This document shows positions 6,242 through 14,295 of a stretch of DNA of 15,149 nucleotides, piece by piece. The stretch spans positions 1 to 15,149 of the forward strand of contig JBBRIE010000054.1 in the NCBI GenBank assembly GCA_038221545.1, written 5' to 3'. Under the pieces are notes generated by a model that made no database searches, was not told where the DNA came from, and worked only from the letters and a program-made list of their open reading frames with translations. The translations under genes were made by a program, and so were the position numbers. The stretch's first letter is position 1. Every line of letters starts with the position of its first letter. Source of the DNA: JBBQNY01 sp038221545 (lineage in GTDB: Bacteria > Pseudomonadota > Gammaproteobacteria > Xanthomonadales > Ahniellaceae).

Positions 6242-7122
6242 CGCGACGCGGCATCATCCTGGCGGGCGGTTCGGGCACGCGCCTCTACCCGCTCACGCAA
6301 TCGATCAGCAAGCAGCTGCTGCCGATCTACGACAAGCCGATGATCTACTACCCCCTCAGCACGCTGATGCTCGCGGGCATCCGCGACGTGCTGATCATCA
6401 ACACGCCGCACGAGCAGCCGCTGTTCGAACGGCTGCTGGGCGACGGCACGCAATGGGGCATGCGCTTCACCTACGCGGTGCAGCCGAGCCCGGACGGCCT
6501 GGCCCAGGCTTACCTCATCGGGCGCGACTTCGTCGCCGGCGAGCCTTCGGCGCTGGTGCTCGGCGACAACCTTTTCTATGGCCATGGCTTCACCGAGCAG
6601 CTGCGACGGGCAGCCAATCGCGTCGACGGCGCCACCGTGTTCGGCTACTGGGTGAACGACCCCGAGCGCTACGGCGTCGCCGAGTTCGACGACGACGGCA
6701 CGGTGGTGAGCCTGGAAGAAAAGCCCGCGAAGCCGCGCTCGAATTATGCGGTGACGGGCCTTTATTTCTACGATGGACACGCGAGCGACTACGCGGCGAC
6801 ATTGACTCCGTCGGTGCGCGGCGAACTCGAGATCACGGATCTCAACCGGCGCTATCTCCAGGAGGGCTCGCTGAACGTCGAGAAGCTTGGGCGCGGCTAT
6901 GCGTGGCTCGACACCGGTACGCACGAGTCGCTTCTCCAGGCGGGCGACTTCATCGCGACCATCGAATCGCGCCAGGGACTGAAGGTTGCCTGCCCGGAGG
7001 AGATCGCGTTCGCGCAAGGCTGGATCGACGTGGCGCAACTGCGCACCCTGGCCCAACCGCTCGCGAAGAACGCCTACGGCCAGTACCTGCTGCAGCTGGC
7101 CGAACGCGGTTACGCCGCGTGA
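6238..7122 (+). CDS. rmlA: Glucose-1-phosphate thymidylyltransferase
   Basis: RmlA starts the dTDP-rhamnose pathway by joining dTTP and glucose-1-phosphate into dTDP-glucose, and is usually inhibited by dTDP-rhamnose. The 294-residue protein has the nucleotide-binding loop LAGGSGTRLYPLT (8-20), the KQLLPIYDKPMIYYPLS segment, the metal-binding D110 in LVLGDNLFYG, EEKPAKPRSNYAVTGLYFYD, and ITDLNRRYL with WLDTGTHESLL. All are hallmarks of the RmlA type rather than GalU. The ATG at 6238 overlaps the rmlB stop by 4 nt, and its stop overlaps the GTG start of rmlC as GTGA, so the three genes are probably translationally coupled. Confidence 0.97.
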   Translation: MTRRGIILAGGSGTRLYPLTQSISKQLLPIYDKPMIYYPLSTLMLAGIRDVLIINTPHEQPLFERLLGDGTQWGMRFTYAVQPSPDGLAQAYLIGRDFVAGEPSALVLGDNLFYGHGFTEQLRRAANRVDGATVFGYWVNDPERYGVAEFDDDGTVVSLEEKPAKPRSNYAVTGLYFYDGHASDYAATLTPSVRGELEITDLNRRYLQEGSLNVEKLGRGYAWLDTGTHESLLQAGDFIATIESRQGLKVACPEEIAFAQGWIDVAQLRTLAQPLAKNAYGQYLLQLAERGYAA

Positions 7123-7676
7123 AAGTCACCGATCTGCGGATTCCGGGACTCAGGCTCATCGAGCCGACCGTGCATCGCGACGAGCGCGGGGCGTTCTTCG
7201 AATCGTGGAACCGCAAGCGCTATGCCGACGCGGGCGTCGACATCGACATGGTGCAAGCCAACGTCTCGCACTCGGACCACGGCGTTTTGCGGGGCCTGCA
7301 CCACCAGTGGCCACATGCGCAGGGCAAGCTGGCATGGGTGCAGGCGGGCGAAGTGTGGGACGTGGCCGTGGACATCCGCCGCGGATCGCCCTCGTTCGGC
7401 CAGTGGGAAGCCGTGGTGCTGAGCGCCGATAACGGCAGGCAGTTGTGGATTCCGCCCGGCTTCGCCCACGGGTTCGTGGTGCTGAGCGAACGCGCCACGT
7501 TCTGCTACCTGTGCACCGAGGTATTCGACCGAGAGGCCGACGCTTCGATTCGCTGGGACGATCCGGATCTCGCGATCGACTGGCCGATCGCGCGCCCGAG
7601 CCTGTCGCCCAAGGACGCCGCCGCGCCATTGCTGAAAACCATCGACCCGACGCGACTGCCGGAATTTCGCGAGTGA
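7119..7676 (+). CDS. rmlC: dTDP-4-dehydrorhamnose 3,5-epimerase
   Basis: RmlC epimerises C3 and C5 of dTDP-4-keto-6-deoxyglucose, giving the substrate of RmlD. The 185-residue cupin protein shows DERGAFFESW (21-30), QANVSHSDHGVLRGLHHQ with the catalytic His at H61, the VDIRRGSPSFGQW strand (84-96) and IPPGFAHGFVVLS (111-123). Length and motif spacing are normal. The start is GTG at 7119, overlapping the rmlA stop as GTGA; the protein N-terminus VTDLRIPGLRLIEP aligns with the family from there. Its own stop overlaps the GTG of rmlD in the same way. Confidence 0.96.
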   Translation: MKVTDLRIPGLRLIEPTVHRDERGAFFESWNRKRYADAGVDIDMVQANVSHSDHGVLRGLHHQWPHAQGKLAWVQAGEVWDVAVDIRRGSPSFGQWEAVVLSADNGRQLWIPPGFAHGFVVLSERATFCYLCTEVFDREADASIRWDDPDLAIDWPIARPSLSPKDAAAPLLKTIDPTRLPEFRE

Positions 7677-8623
7677 TCCTGCTGCTTGGTGCCGGCGGGC
7701 AGCTGGGTCGCGAGCTGGTGCGTTCGCTCGCGCCGGTCGGCGCTTTGACACCGGCCACGCGGGACGGAATGGGCGCGGGCGGCACCGCCTGCGCGCGTTT
7801 CGATCTCTCGCTCGTCGACGGCATCGACGAGCGGCTCGACGCGATCGCACCGCGCGTGATCGTGAACGCGGCCGCCTATACGGCGGTCGATCGCGCTGAG
7901 GACGAGCCGGAACTCGCCGATGCGATCAATCATCTAGCGGTCGCGGCGCTTGCGCGGTGGGCGGCGCGCAACGATGCCTTGCTGGTGTATTACTCGACCG
8001 ACTACGTGTTCGACGGCAGTTCCGGACGCCCGTATGACGAACACGCAGCGACCGTGCCGCTTTCGATCTACGGATGCTCAAAGCTTGCCGGCGAGGAGGC
8101 GATCCGATCCAGCGGTTGCGCGCACCTCATCCTGCGCACGGCGTGGGTCTATGCGCCGCACGGCCACAATTTCCTGCGTTCGATGTTGCGCGCGGCGCAT
8201 GCCGGGCGGACGCTGCGGGTGGTCGCCGACCAGTTCGGGGCACCCACCTCCGCACGCTATCTCTCGGCCACGACGGCGCGGCTGCTGGACGATGTGAATC
8301 ATCGCGGTACGTCCGGACTTCGCGAGACCTTGCATGTCACCTGCGCGGGCCAGGTTTCCTGGCACGGTTACGCGCTACGCCTGCTCGAACGCGCAAGCGC
8401 ATTGGGCCTGCTCGCGCAGGCGCCGCCGGTGCAGGCGATCGAGTCGGTCGACTGGCCCACGCGCGCGCCGCGCCCCCGTTACTCGGTGCTCGATTGCGAC
8501 CGGCTCGCGACGCGACTCGGTGTGCGCGCCCCGCACTGGCATGATGAGGTGGACGCAACGCTGCTCGAACTCGTCGCCGGCCATTGCCTCTTCCAGCCCC
8601 GAACCTTCGATGCACGCAGTTGA
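7673..8623 (+). CDS. rmlD: dTDP-4-dehydrorhamnose reductase
   Basis: RmlD reduces dTDP-4-keto-L-rhamnose with NAD(P)H to dTDP-L-rhamnose, the donor for LPS or exopolysaccharide rhamnosylation. The 316-residue protein starts directly with its Rossmann loop, GAGGQLGREL (6-15), as in other RmlD proteins, which supports the GTG start at 7673. Further motifs are VNAAAYTAVDRAEDE, YYSTDYVFDGS, and the SDR pair Y133/K137 in YGCSKLAGEEA, followed by LRTAWVYAPHGHNF and VVADQFGAPTSA. The gene overlaps rmlC by 4 nt (GTGA) and lies 10 nt upstream of manC. Confidence 0.96.
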   Translation: MILLLGAGGQLGRELVRSLAPVGALTPATRDGMGAGGTACARFDLSLVDGIDERLDAIAPRVIVNAAAYTAVDRAEDEPELADAINHLAVAALARWAARNDALLVYYSTDYVFDGSSGRPYDEHAATVPLSIYGCSKLAGEEAIRSSGCAHLILRTAWVYAPHGHNFLRSMLRAAHAGRTLRVVADQFGAPTSARYLSATTARLLDDVNHRGTSGLRETLHVTCAGQVSWHGYALRLLERASALGLLAQAPPVQAIESVDWPTRAPRPRYSVLDCDRLATRLGVRAPHWHDEVDATLLELVAGHCLFQPRTFDARS

Positions 8624-8633
8624 ACAGGAACGC

Positions 8634-10067
8634 ATGAGTCCCAGCCCGATAATTCCAGTCATCCTTTCCGGCGGCGCCGGCACCCGCCTGTGGCCGGTGT
8701 CGCGCAAATCGCTGCCGAAGCCGTTCATGGCCATGCCCGACGGCGAGACCCTGCTGGGCAAGACCCTGGAGCGCGCCTTGTCAGGCGCGAACGGCGCAAC
8801 CCCGGTCGTGACCGTGACCAGCAGCGCCTATCGCCACCTGACCGAAGCACTTTACGCTCGGGTCGCGCCCGGTGACGTGGCCCGACAGCAACTGCTGCTC
8901 GAGCCCTCCGCGCGGAACACCGCGCCGGCGATCGTGCTGGCGGCCTTGTGGGCACGCGCAATCCACGGCGAAGACGCGGTCCTGCTGGTACTGCCCGCGG
9001 ACCACCTGATCCGTGACATCGCCGGTTTCGCGGCATGCGCCGCGATTGCGGAATCGCTTGCCCGCGAGGGACGGCTGGTGACCTTCGGCATTCCGCCGAC
9101 CCGTGCGGAAACCGGCTACGGCTATATCCAGCGGGGCGATGCGCTGCCCGGGGGCTTTGCGGTGGCGAGGTTCGTGGAGAAGCCGGACGCCGCCACCGCG
9201 AGCGGATATCTCGAGAGTGGCGACTATCTCTGGAACGCGGGGATGTTCTGCTTCCGCGCGGACGCGCTGCTCGCGGCGGCCGCGCAGACCTGTCCCGACG
9301 TGCTCGAATCGGCAAGCGCCTGCTTCGCGGCGACGCCCGCCGCGGGCGCTTCGCTGATCTGGGACGCGGCCACGTTCTCGCGCATCCCCGACATCTCGAT
9401 CGATTACGCGGTCATGGAGCGCGCGGACAATGTCGCGGTGGTCCCCGCGACGTTCGATTGGAATGACATCGGGTCCTGGTCGGCGATCGGCGATGAGCTT
9501 GCGCCGGACGCCGAAGGCAATCGGGGCAGCGGCGAATGCATCCTGGTCGGCGCGCGCAATTGCCACGTGCAGGCGGGCAGCCGGGTGGTCGCCGCAGTCG
9601 GCGTCAGCGACCTCACCATCATCGAAACCGCGGACGCGGTCCTGGTCGCGCACCGTGATCGCGCGCAGGACGTCAAGCGCGTGGTCGAGGCGCTGCGCGA
9701 GCGCGCGCATCCGACGGTCGATGCGCACGTCACGACATACCGGCCGTGGGGCAGCTACACGATCCTCGAAGACGCCGACGACTGCAAGGTCAAGCGCCTC
9801 ACGGTCAAGCCCGGACAGGTGCTGAGCCTGCAGCTGCACCACCGGCGCAGCGAGCACTGGACGGTCGTGTCGGGCACCGCGAAGGTCCGTGTCGGCGACG
9901 ACGAATTCCTGCTCGAGCGCAACCAGTCGACCTATATCCCCGTCGAGACGCTGCATCGGCTCGAAAACGCGACCGACAGCGACCTGCACCTCATCGAAGT
10001 GCAGTGTGGTGATTACTTCGGTGAGGACGATATCGTGAGGCTGGAAGACCGCTACGGCCGCGTATAG
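8634..10067 (+). CDS. manC: Bifunctional mannose-1-phosphate guanylyltransferase / mannose-6-phosphate isomerase
   Basis: This is the XanB/AlgA/ManC-type enzyme. The C-terminal cupin domain interconverts fructose-6-phosphate and mannose-6-phosphate, and the N-terminal domain makes GDP-mannose from mannose-1-phosphate and GTP. In 477 residues it shows the pyrophosphorylase loop ILSGGAGTRLWPVSRKSLPK (10-29), LLEPSARNTAPAI, LPADHLI, ARFVEKPD, and the type II isomerase block around QLHHRRSEHW (400-409). The ATG at 8634 is chosen because AGGA at 8626-8629 precedes it; an in-frame ATG at 8610 lies inside rmlD and lacks this signal. The phosphomannomutase needed between its two activities (XanA/AlgC) is not in the window. 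Position after rmlD matches xanthomonad polysaccharide loci. Confidence 0.95.
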   Translation: MSPSPIIPVILSGGAGTRLWPVSRKSLPKPFMAMPDGETLLGKTLERALSGANGATPVVTVTSSAYRHLTEALYARVAPGDVARQQLLLEPSARNTAPAIVLAALWARAIHGEDAVLLVLPADHLIRDIAGFAACAAIAESLAREGRLVTFGIPPTRAETGYGYIQRGDALPGGFAVARFVEKPDAATASGYLESGDYLWNAGMFCFRADALLAAAAQTCPDVLESASACFAATPAAGASLIWDAATFSRIPDISIDYAVMERADNVAVVPATFDWNDIGSWSAIGDELAPDAEGNRGSGECILVGARNCHVQAGSRVVAAVGVSDLTIIETADAVLVAHRDRAQDVKRVVEALRERAHPTVDAHVTTYRPWGSYTILEDADDCKVKRLTVKPGQVLSLQLHHRRSEHWTVVSGTAKVRVGDDEFLLERNQSTYIPVETLHRLENATDSDLHLIEVQCGDYFGEDDIVRLEDRYGRV

Positions 10068-10133
10068 ACTGCGCACCCATGCGCCAGGGCCGGCCGTTTG
10101 CGCGCTCCCAGCCGCCACCATCAGGGATGATCA

Positions 10134-12140
10134 ATGAAAATCACTGCCACGCTCCTCGCCACCGTCGCGTTTGCCCTCGCGGGCACACTCACCGCCGCGG
10201 AACCCGCCGCCGGCACCCCGGTCACGGCGCCTTCCGGCCCGCTTCCGATCGAGCAATTCGTGGGCGCGGACCTGTTCGAACAGCTCAAGATCTCGCCCAC
10301 CGGTGAATACCTGGCCGCGACCGTGCCGCTCGAGGACCGCACGGCGCTGGTGGTAATGCGGCGCAAGGACATGCAGCGCATGACGGTGGTCAACGTCCAG
10401 CCACGCACGCGGGTCGAGAATTTCTGGTGGGTCAACGACCGCCGCGTCCTGCTCACGCTGTCGGAACAGCACGGTGCGTACGCGCAGCGCTATGGCACCG
10501 GCGAAATCTGGGGCACGGACGTGGACGGCGCGAATCAGGGACTGCTGGTCGGGCTGCGGCGCGCCGGCAGCACGCACACCGAGTCGCGGATCAAGTCCCG
10601 CCACCAGGAGCTCATCTACGCACAGATGGTTGACACCCTGCACGACGACGATGACCACGTGCTGGTGTCGATCACGCCGCTCAACGCCGGCGAGGATCCT
10701 TTTACCTCGCTTGAGCGGATGCACGTGACCCGCGGGAGCCGCCAGAAGATCGCGCGCGCCCCGGTCCGCAACGCACGCTTCCTGGTTGACCACGCCAAGG
10801 TCGCGCGTTTCGCGCTCGGCCAGGGCGCCGACAACCACAGCAAGCTCTACTATCGGTCGGGCCGCGATGTCGAGTGGGAACTGGTCAACGACCATGCGGT
10901 GAGCGACGTCAATGTCTACCCGCTGGCGTTCCGTGGCGACGACCGTGTTGCGTACCTCGAGGTCGAGCAACCTGGCAAGCCCAACGCGGTGCACGCCTTC
11001 GACGTCGCGAGCAAGCGCCACGCGCTGCTGGTGCAGGATCCGAAAGTCGATCCGGCGGGCCTGCTGTTTGGCGCCGACGACACCACTCCCTACGCCATCG
11101 ATTACCTCGACGGGATCCCGCGCCAGCACGACCTCGATGCCGCCGTGCCGGAAGCGCGACTGCTGCGCTCGCTGCAGAAATCGTTCCCGGGTCACGGGGT
11201 GCGGATCACGGGCTTCACGCGCGACGGCAACCTGGCGCTCGTGTACGTGTACAGCGCGGGCAATCCCGGCGATTTCTACGTCTTTGATCGCGCCCGCAAG
11301 GAAGCGCACCACCTGGCTTCGCGGCGCCAGCAGATCGATCCCGAGCGGATGGCCGGGATGCGTTCCGTGTCGATCCGCGCGCGCGATGGCCGCATGCTGC
11401 ACGGCTTCCTCACCGTGCCGCCGGGCGTGGGTGAAAAGTCGCTGCCCGTGATCGTGAACCCGCACGGCGGACCGTTCGACGTTTTCGACCGCTGGGAATT
11501 CCTGCCGGAGACCCAGCTGTTTGCCTCCCGCGGCTACGCAGTCCTGCAGCTGAACTTCCGCGGCTCCGGCAACTACGGGCGCGACCATGTGCGCGCGGGT
11601 TACCGCCAGTGGGGCGCCGCCATGCAGGACGACCTCACCGACGCCACGCGCTGGCTCATCGACGAGGGCATCGCGGACAAATCGCGCATCTGCATTTATG
11701 GCGCGAGCTACGGCGCCTATGCCGCGCTCATGGGCGTTGCACGCGAGCCCGGCCTCTACGCCTGCGCCGTCGGCTACGTGGGCGCATACGACTTGCCGCT
11801 CATGCACGACGACGGCGACATCCGCGACCGAAAATGGGGTGCCAACTATCTCTCCGACACGCTCGGCGCGGACCGCCGGCGGCTCGGGGAAGTGTCCCCC
11901 ACCCGCCTCGCGGAACGCATCGATGTGCCCGTGTTCCTCGCAGCGGGCGGCATCGACGAGCGCACGCCGATCAAGCATTCGGAACGGATGCGCGATGCGC
12001 TGACCGCTGCTGGCAACCCGCCGGAATGGCTCGTATTCCCCGACGAAGGCCATGGCTTCGAGCAGGAGGCGAACGTGAGGACCTATTACACGCGCCTGCT
12101 CGCCTTCCTGGACAAGCACATCGGCGCACCGCGCCGCTGA
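10134..12140 (+). CDS. Exported S9-family (prolyl oligopeptidase-like) serine peptidase
   Basis: This 668-residue protein is probably exported to the periplasm: MKITATLLATVAFALAGTLTA is a signal peptide, with cleavage likely near residues 21-24. A predicted beta-propeller region (about 35-400) precedes an alpha/beta hydrolase domain (about 410-668). The catalytic triad is readable as S525 in YGASYGAYA, D608 in AAGGIDERTP and H640 in DEGHGFE. The oxyanion segment VNPHGGPFD and NFRGSGNYG are classic for S9. Family members cleave short peptides, often after Pro or dipeptide units. AGGGA-type pairing to the ribosome is provided by AGGGA at 10123-10127 before the ATG. It precedes an OPT transporter and a second S9 enzyme, suggesting peptide catabolism. 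Lasso isopeptidases are also S9-like, but nothing here singles out that activity. Confidence 0.9.
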   Translation: MKITATLLATVAFALAGTLTAAEPAAGTPVTAPSGPLPIEQFVGADLFEQLKISPTGEYLAATVPLEDRTALVVMRRKDMQRMTVVNVQPRTRVENFWWVNDRRVLLTLSEQHGAYAQRYGTGEIWGTDVDGANQGLLVGLRRAGSTHTESRIKSRHQELIYAQMVDTLHDDDDHVLVSITPLNAGEDPFTSLERMHVTRGSRQKIARAPVRNARFLVDHAKVARFALGQGADNHSKLYYRSGRDVEWELVNDHAVSDVNVYPLAFRGDDRVAYLEVEQPGKPNAVHAFDVASKRHALLVQDPKVDPAGLLFGADDTTPYAIDYLDGIPRQHDLDAAVPEARLLRSLQKSFPGHGVRITGFTRDGNLALVYVYSAGNPGDFYVFDRARKEAHHLASRRQQIDPERMAGMRSVSIRARDGRMLHGFLTVPPGVGEKSLPVIVNPHGGPFDVFDRWEFLPETQLFASRGYAVLQLNFRGSGNYGRDHVRAGYRQWGAAMQDDLTDATRWLIDEGIADKSRICIYGASYGAYAALMGVAREPGLYACAVGYVGAYDLPLMHDDGDIRDRKWGANYLSDTLGADRRRLGEVSPTRLAERIDVPVFLAAGGIDERTPIKHSERMRDALTAAGNPPEWLVFPDEGHGFEQEANVRTYYTRLLAFLDKHIGAPRR

Positions 12141-12158
12141 GTTCGCGACGCGACCGGT

Positions 12159-12173
12159 GGCGACCGGGTCGCC
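12159..12173 (+). terminator. Possible hairpin after the S9 peptidase gene
   Basis: GGCGAC (12159-12164) and GTCGCC (12168-12173) form a 6-bp stem with a CGG loop, starting 18 nt after the peptidase stop. Flanking CGGT (12155-12158) and ACCG (12176-12179) can lengthen it with a 2-nt bulge. There is no T tract, so termination is uncertain; it could instead stabilise the 3' end of the transcript. Confidence 0.3.
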
Positions 12174-12201
12174 GTACCGCGGCCAAGCCACTACCATCGA
12201 C

Positions 12202-12229
12202 GGGGCACGCGATTCCGCGCGTGCACCCC
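12202..12229 (+). promoter_or_regulatory. Hairpin just upstream of the OPT ribosome-binding site
   Basis: CACGCG (12206-12211) pairs with CGCGTG (12218-12223) around a 6-nt loop. The flanking GGGG (12202-12205) can pair with CCCC (12226-12229) across a 2-nt bulge. It ends 6 nt before the GGAG at 12236-12239. It may be a leader structure affecting translation of the transporter, or a fortuitous GC-rich inverted repeat. Confidence 0.35.
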
Positions 12230-12245
12230 GACCCCGGAGCAATCG

Positions 12246-14180
12246 ATGGCCGAAGCCCGCGTCCCAGAACTGACCCTCCGCGCCATCCTGCTGGCGATCG
12301 TCCTGGCGGTGATCCTTGCCGCGGCAAACGCCTACCTCGGACTGTTCGCGGGCTTGACCATCGCGACGGCGATCCCCGCGGCGGTGGTGTCGATGGCGGT
12401 GCTGCGCCTGTTCGGCGGCGGCACGATCCTCGAGAACACGATCGTCCAGACAGGCGCGTCGGCCGGCTCGTCGATCGCCGCGGGCGTCATCTTCACCATC
12501 CCGGCGCTGGTGATCCTCGGGTACTGGCAGGACTTCCGCTATTCGTGGGTGCTGGCCATCGCCGGCCTCGGTGGACTGCTCGGTGTGCTGTTCTCGGTGC
12601 CGCTGCGCCGCACCATGATCGTGGAGGAGCCGCTCGCTTTCCCCGAAGGCAAGGCGGCGGCCGAAGTGCTCAAAGCCGGCGAGAACCCTGGCGCCGGCGT
12701 GAGGATCCTCGCGCTTGCCGCCAGCATCGGCGCGCTGGTCAAGCTGGCCGCGGGCAGCGGTTTCCGGATTATGGCCGACGACGCGGCGACCGCCGGGTTC
12801 TTCGGCAAGTTCCTCGGCTACATCGGCACCAATCTTTCGCCGGCCCTCCTGGGCGTGGGCTACATCGTGGGCCTCAACATCGGCATCGTCGTGCTTTCCG
12901 GTAGCGTGATCACCTACCACATCGCGATACCGATCTACTACGCGTTCTTCCAGGGCACCGACCCGGCGCTCGCCGCGCAACTCGTCGGCCTCAGCGCGGA
13001 GGATGCCGCGGGCGTCATCCGTGGCGCGAAGATGCGCTACCTCGGGGTCGGCGCGATGCTGATCGGCGGCATCTGGACGTTGTTCTCGCTGCGCAACTCG
13101 CTACTGTCCGGCGTGCGGAGCGGCATCGCTGCTGCACGCAAGGGCAGCGGGCAAGCCGTGGCGGAAACCGAGCGCGACCTGCCGATGAAGTGGATGCTGA
13201 TCGCGCTGGTGATCTTCATCCTGCCCCTGGCGCTGCTCTACCAGGCGATTGTCAGCGACTGGACGGTGAGCATCACGATGACCATCATCATGATCGTCTC
13301 GGGATTCCTGTTCGTGTCGGTGTCGGCCTACCTCGCTGGACTGGTGGGGTCCTCCAACAATCCGGTCTCGGGCATCACCATCGCGACCATCCTGTTCGCG
13401 TCGGTGGTGCTGGTGCTGCTGCTGGGCCGCGAATCCCCGATCGGCGCCGTGGCCGCGATCATGATCGGTGCCGTGGTGTGCTGCGCCGCGGCCGTGGGCG
13501 GCGACAACCTGCAGGACCTCAAGACCGGTTATCTCGTGGGCGCCACCCCGTGGAAGCAGCAGCTCATGCTCGGTATCGGCGCGTTCTCCTGCGCACTGGT
13601 CATGGCGCCGGTGCTGAACCTGCTTGCAGCGGCATACGGCATCGGCGGCGAAGCCACCGCGGCGCATCCCAACCCGTTGCAGGCGCCGCAGGCGACGCTC
13701 ATGGCGTCGGTGGCCAAGGGCATGTTCGGCGGCAAGTTGCCCTGGGACATGATCGCGATCGGCGCCGGCATCGGTGCGGTCATCATCGCCTTCGACAGCT
13801 GGCTGAAGGCACGCGGCTCGACATTCCGCGTTCCGGTGCTGGCCGCCGCGATCGGCATCTACCTGCCGCTCGAACTCATGGTGCCGATCTTCCTCGGTGG
13901 CCTGCTTGCGCACCTGGTCGAGCGCAAGCACAAGCTGGACACCCGCAATGAAGAAGCGCGCGATCGGCTGCACAGGCCCGGAACCCTGTTCTCCGCGGGC
14001 CTCATCACCGGCGAAGCCCTGATGGGCATTTTGATCGCGATCCCGATCGTGTTGACAGAGCGCGCAGACGCGCTTGCCCTGCCGTCCTACATGCATTTCG
14101 GGCAGTGGCTGGGGCTGGTCGTGCTCGCGGGCGTCGGCTACCTGCTATATCGCTCGGGTGCCAAGCAGCCGGCGACCTGA
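12246..14180 (+). CDS. OPT-family oligopeptide transporter
   Basis: This 644-residue, very hydrophobic protein is a bacterial member of the oligopeptide transporter (OPT) superfamily, a secondary transporter in the inner membrane that probably takes up short peptides with protons. It has about 14-16 predicted membrane segments, starting at residues 11-30. Family features include NAYLGLFAGLTIATAIPAAV (28-47), the NTIVQTGASAGSSIAAGVIF region, FPEGKAAAEVLKAGE, and the conserved motif GSSNNPVSGITIAT from residue 368. GDNLQDLKTGYLVGATPWKQQ follows in the second half. The ATG at 12246 has GGAG at 12236-12239. It lies between two exported S9 peptidases, which fits uptake of their products. Some OPT members move metal chelates instead, and the substrate cannot be told from sequence alone. 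Confidence 0.93.
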   Translation: MAEARVPELTLRAILLAIVLAVILAAANAYLGLFAGLTIATAIPAAVVSMAVLRLFGGGTILENTIVQTGASAGSSIAAGVIFTIPALVILGYWQDFRYSWVLAIAGLGGLLGVLFSVPLRRTMIVEEPLAFPEGKAAAEVLKAGENPGAGVRILALAASIGALVKLAAGSGFRIMADDAATAGFFGKFLGYIGTNLSPALLGVGYIVGLNIGIVVLSGSVITYHIAIPIYYAFFQGTDPALAAQLVGLSAEDAAGVIRGAKMRYLGVGAMLIGGIWTLFSLRNSLLSGVRSGIAAARKGSGQAVAETERDLPMKWMLIALVIFILPLALLYQAIVSDWTVSITMTIIMIVSGFLFVSVSAYLAGLVGSSNNPVSGITIATILFASVVLVLLLGRESPIGAVAAIMIGAVVCCAAAVGGDNLQDLKTGYLVGATPWKQQLMLGIGAFSCALVMAPVLNLLAAAYGIGGEATAAHPNPLQAPQATLMASVAKGMFGGKLPWDMIAIGAGIGAVIIAFDSWLKARGSTFRVPVLAAAIGIYLPLELMVPIFLGGLLAHLVERKHKLDTRNEEARDRLHRPGTLFSAGLITGEALMGILIAIPIVLTERADALALPSYMHFGQWLGLVVLAGVGYLLYRSGAKQPAT

Positions 14181-14190
14181 ACACCAACAA

Positions 14191-14231
14191 TCGCCACGAC
14201 TTGCGATGGCGACGCCCAGGCTGCCAGCCTG
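14191..14231 (+). terminator. Tandem hairpins after the OPT gene
   Basis: Two adjacent inverted repeats lie just past the transporter stop. TCGCCA (14191-14196) pairs with TGGCGA (14207-14212), and the stem can extend inward by CG/CG with a bulged A. CAGGCT (14217-14222) pairs with AGCCTG (14226-14231) around a GCC loop and is followed by TTCATT. The second is the more terminator-like, but the T tract is weak. The region 14232-14295 holds only a GGAG (14284-14287) for the next gene. Confidence 0.35.
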
Positions 14232-14295
14232 TTCATTAGTGCACGCCAGACCCCCCGCAACCCCGATCCTTGAAGAAGTCACCGGAGCCGCTCGC

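Noticed and set aside
10071..10084. GCGCA-CCCA-TGCGC hairpin just after manC as a terminator
   Set aside because: The stem is only 5 bp and no T tract follows, which is easily reached by chance at this GC content.
10131..12980. A 949-codon open frame on the minus strand opposite the S9 peptidase and the transporter
   Set aside because: The translation is Arg/His/Asp-rich with no domain, and the plus strand holds two clear protein families across the same bases. It is an antisense artefact of GC-rich codon usage.
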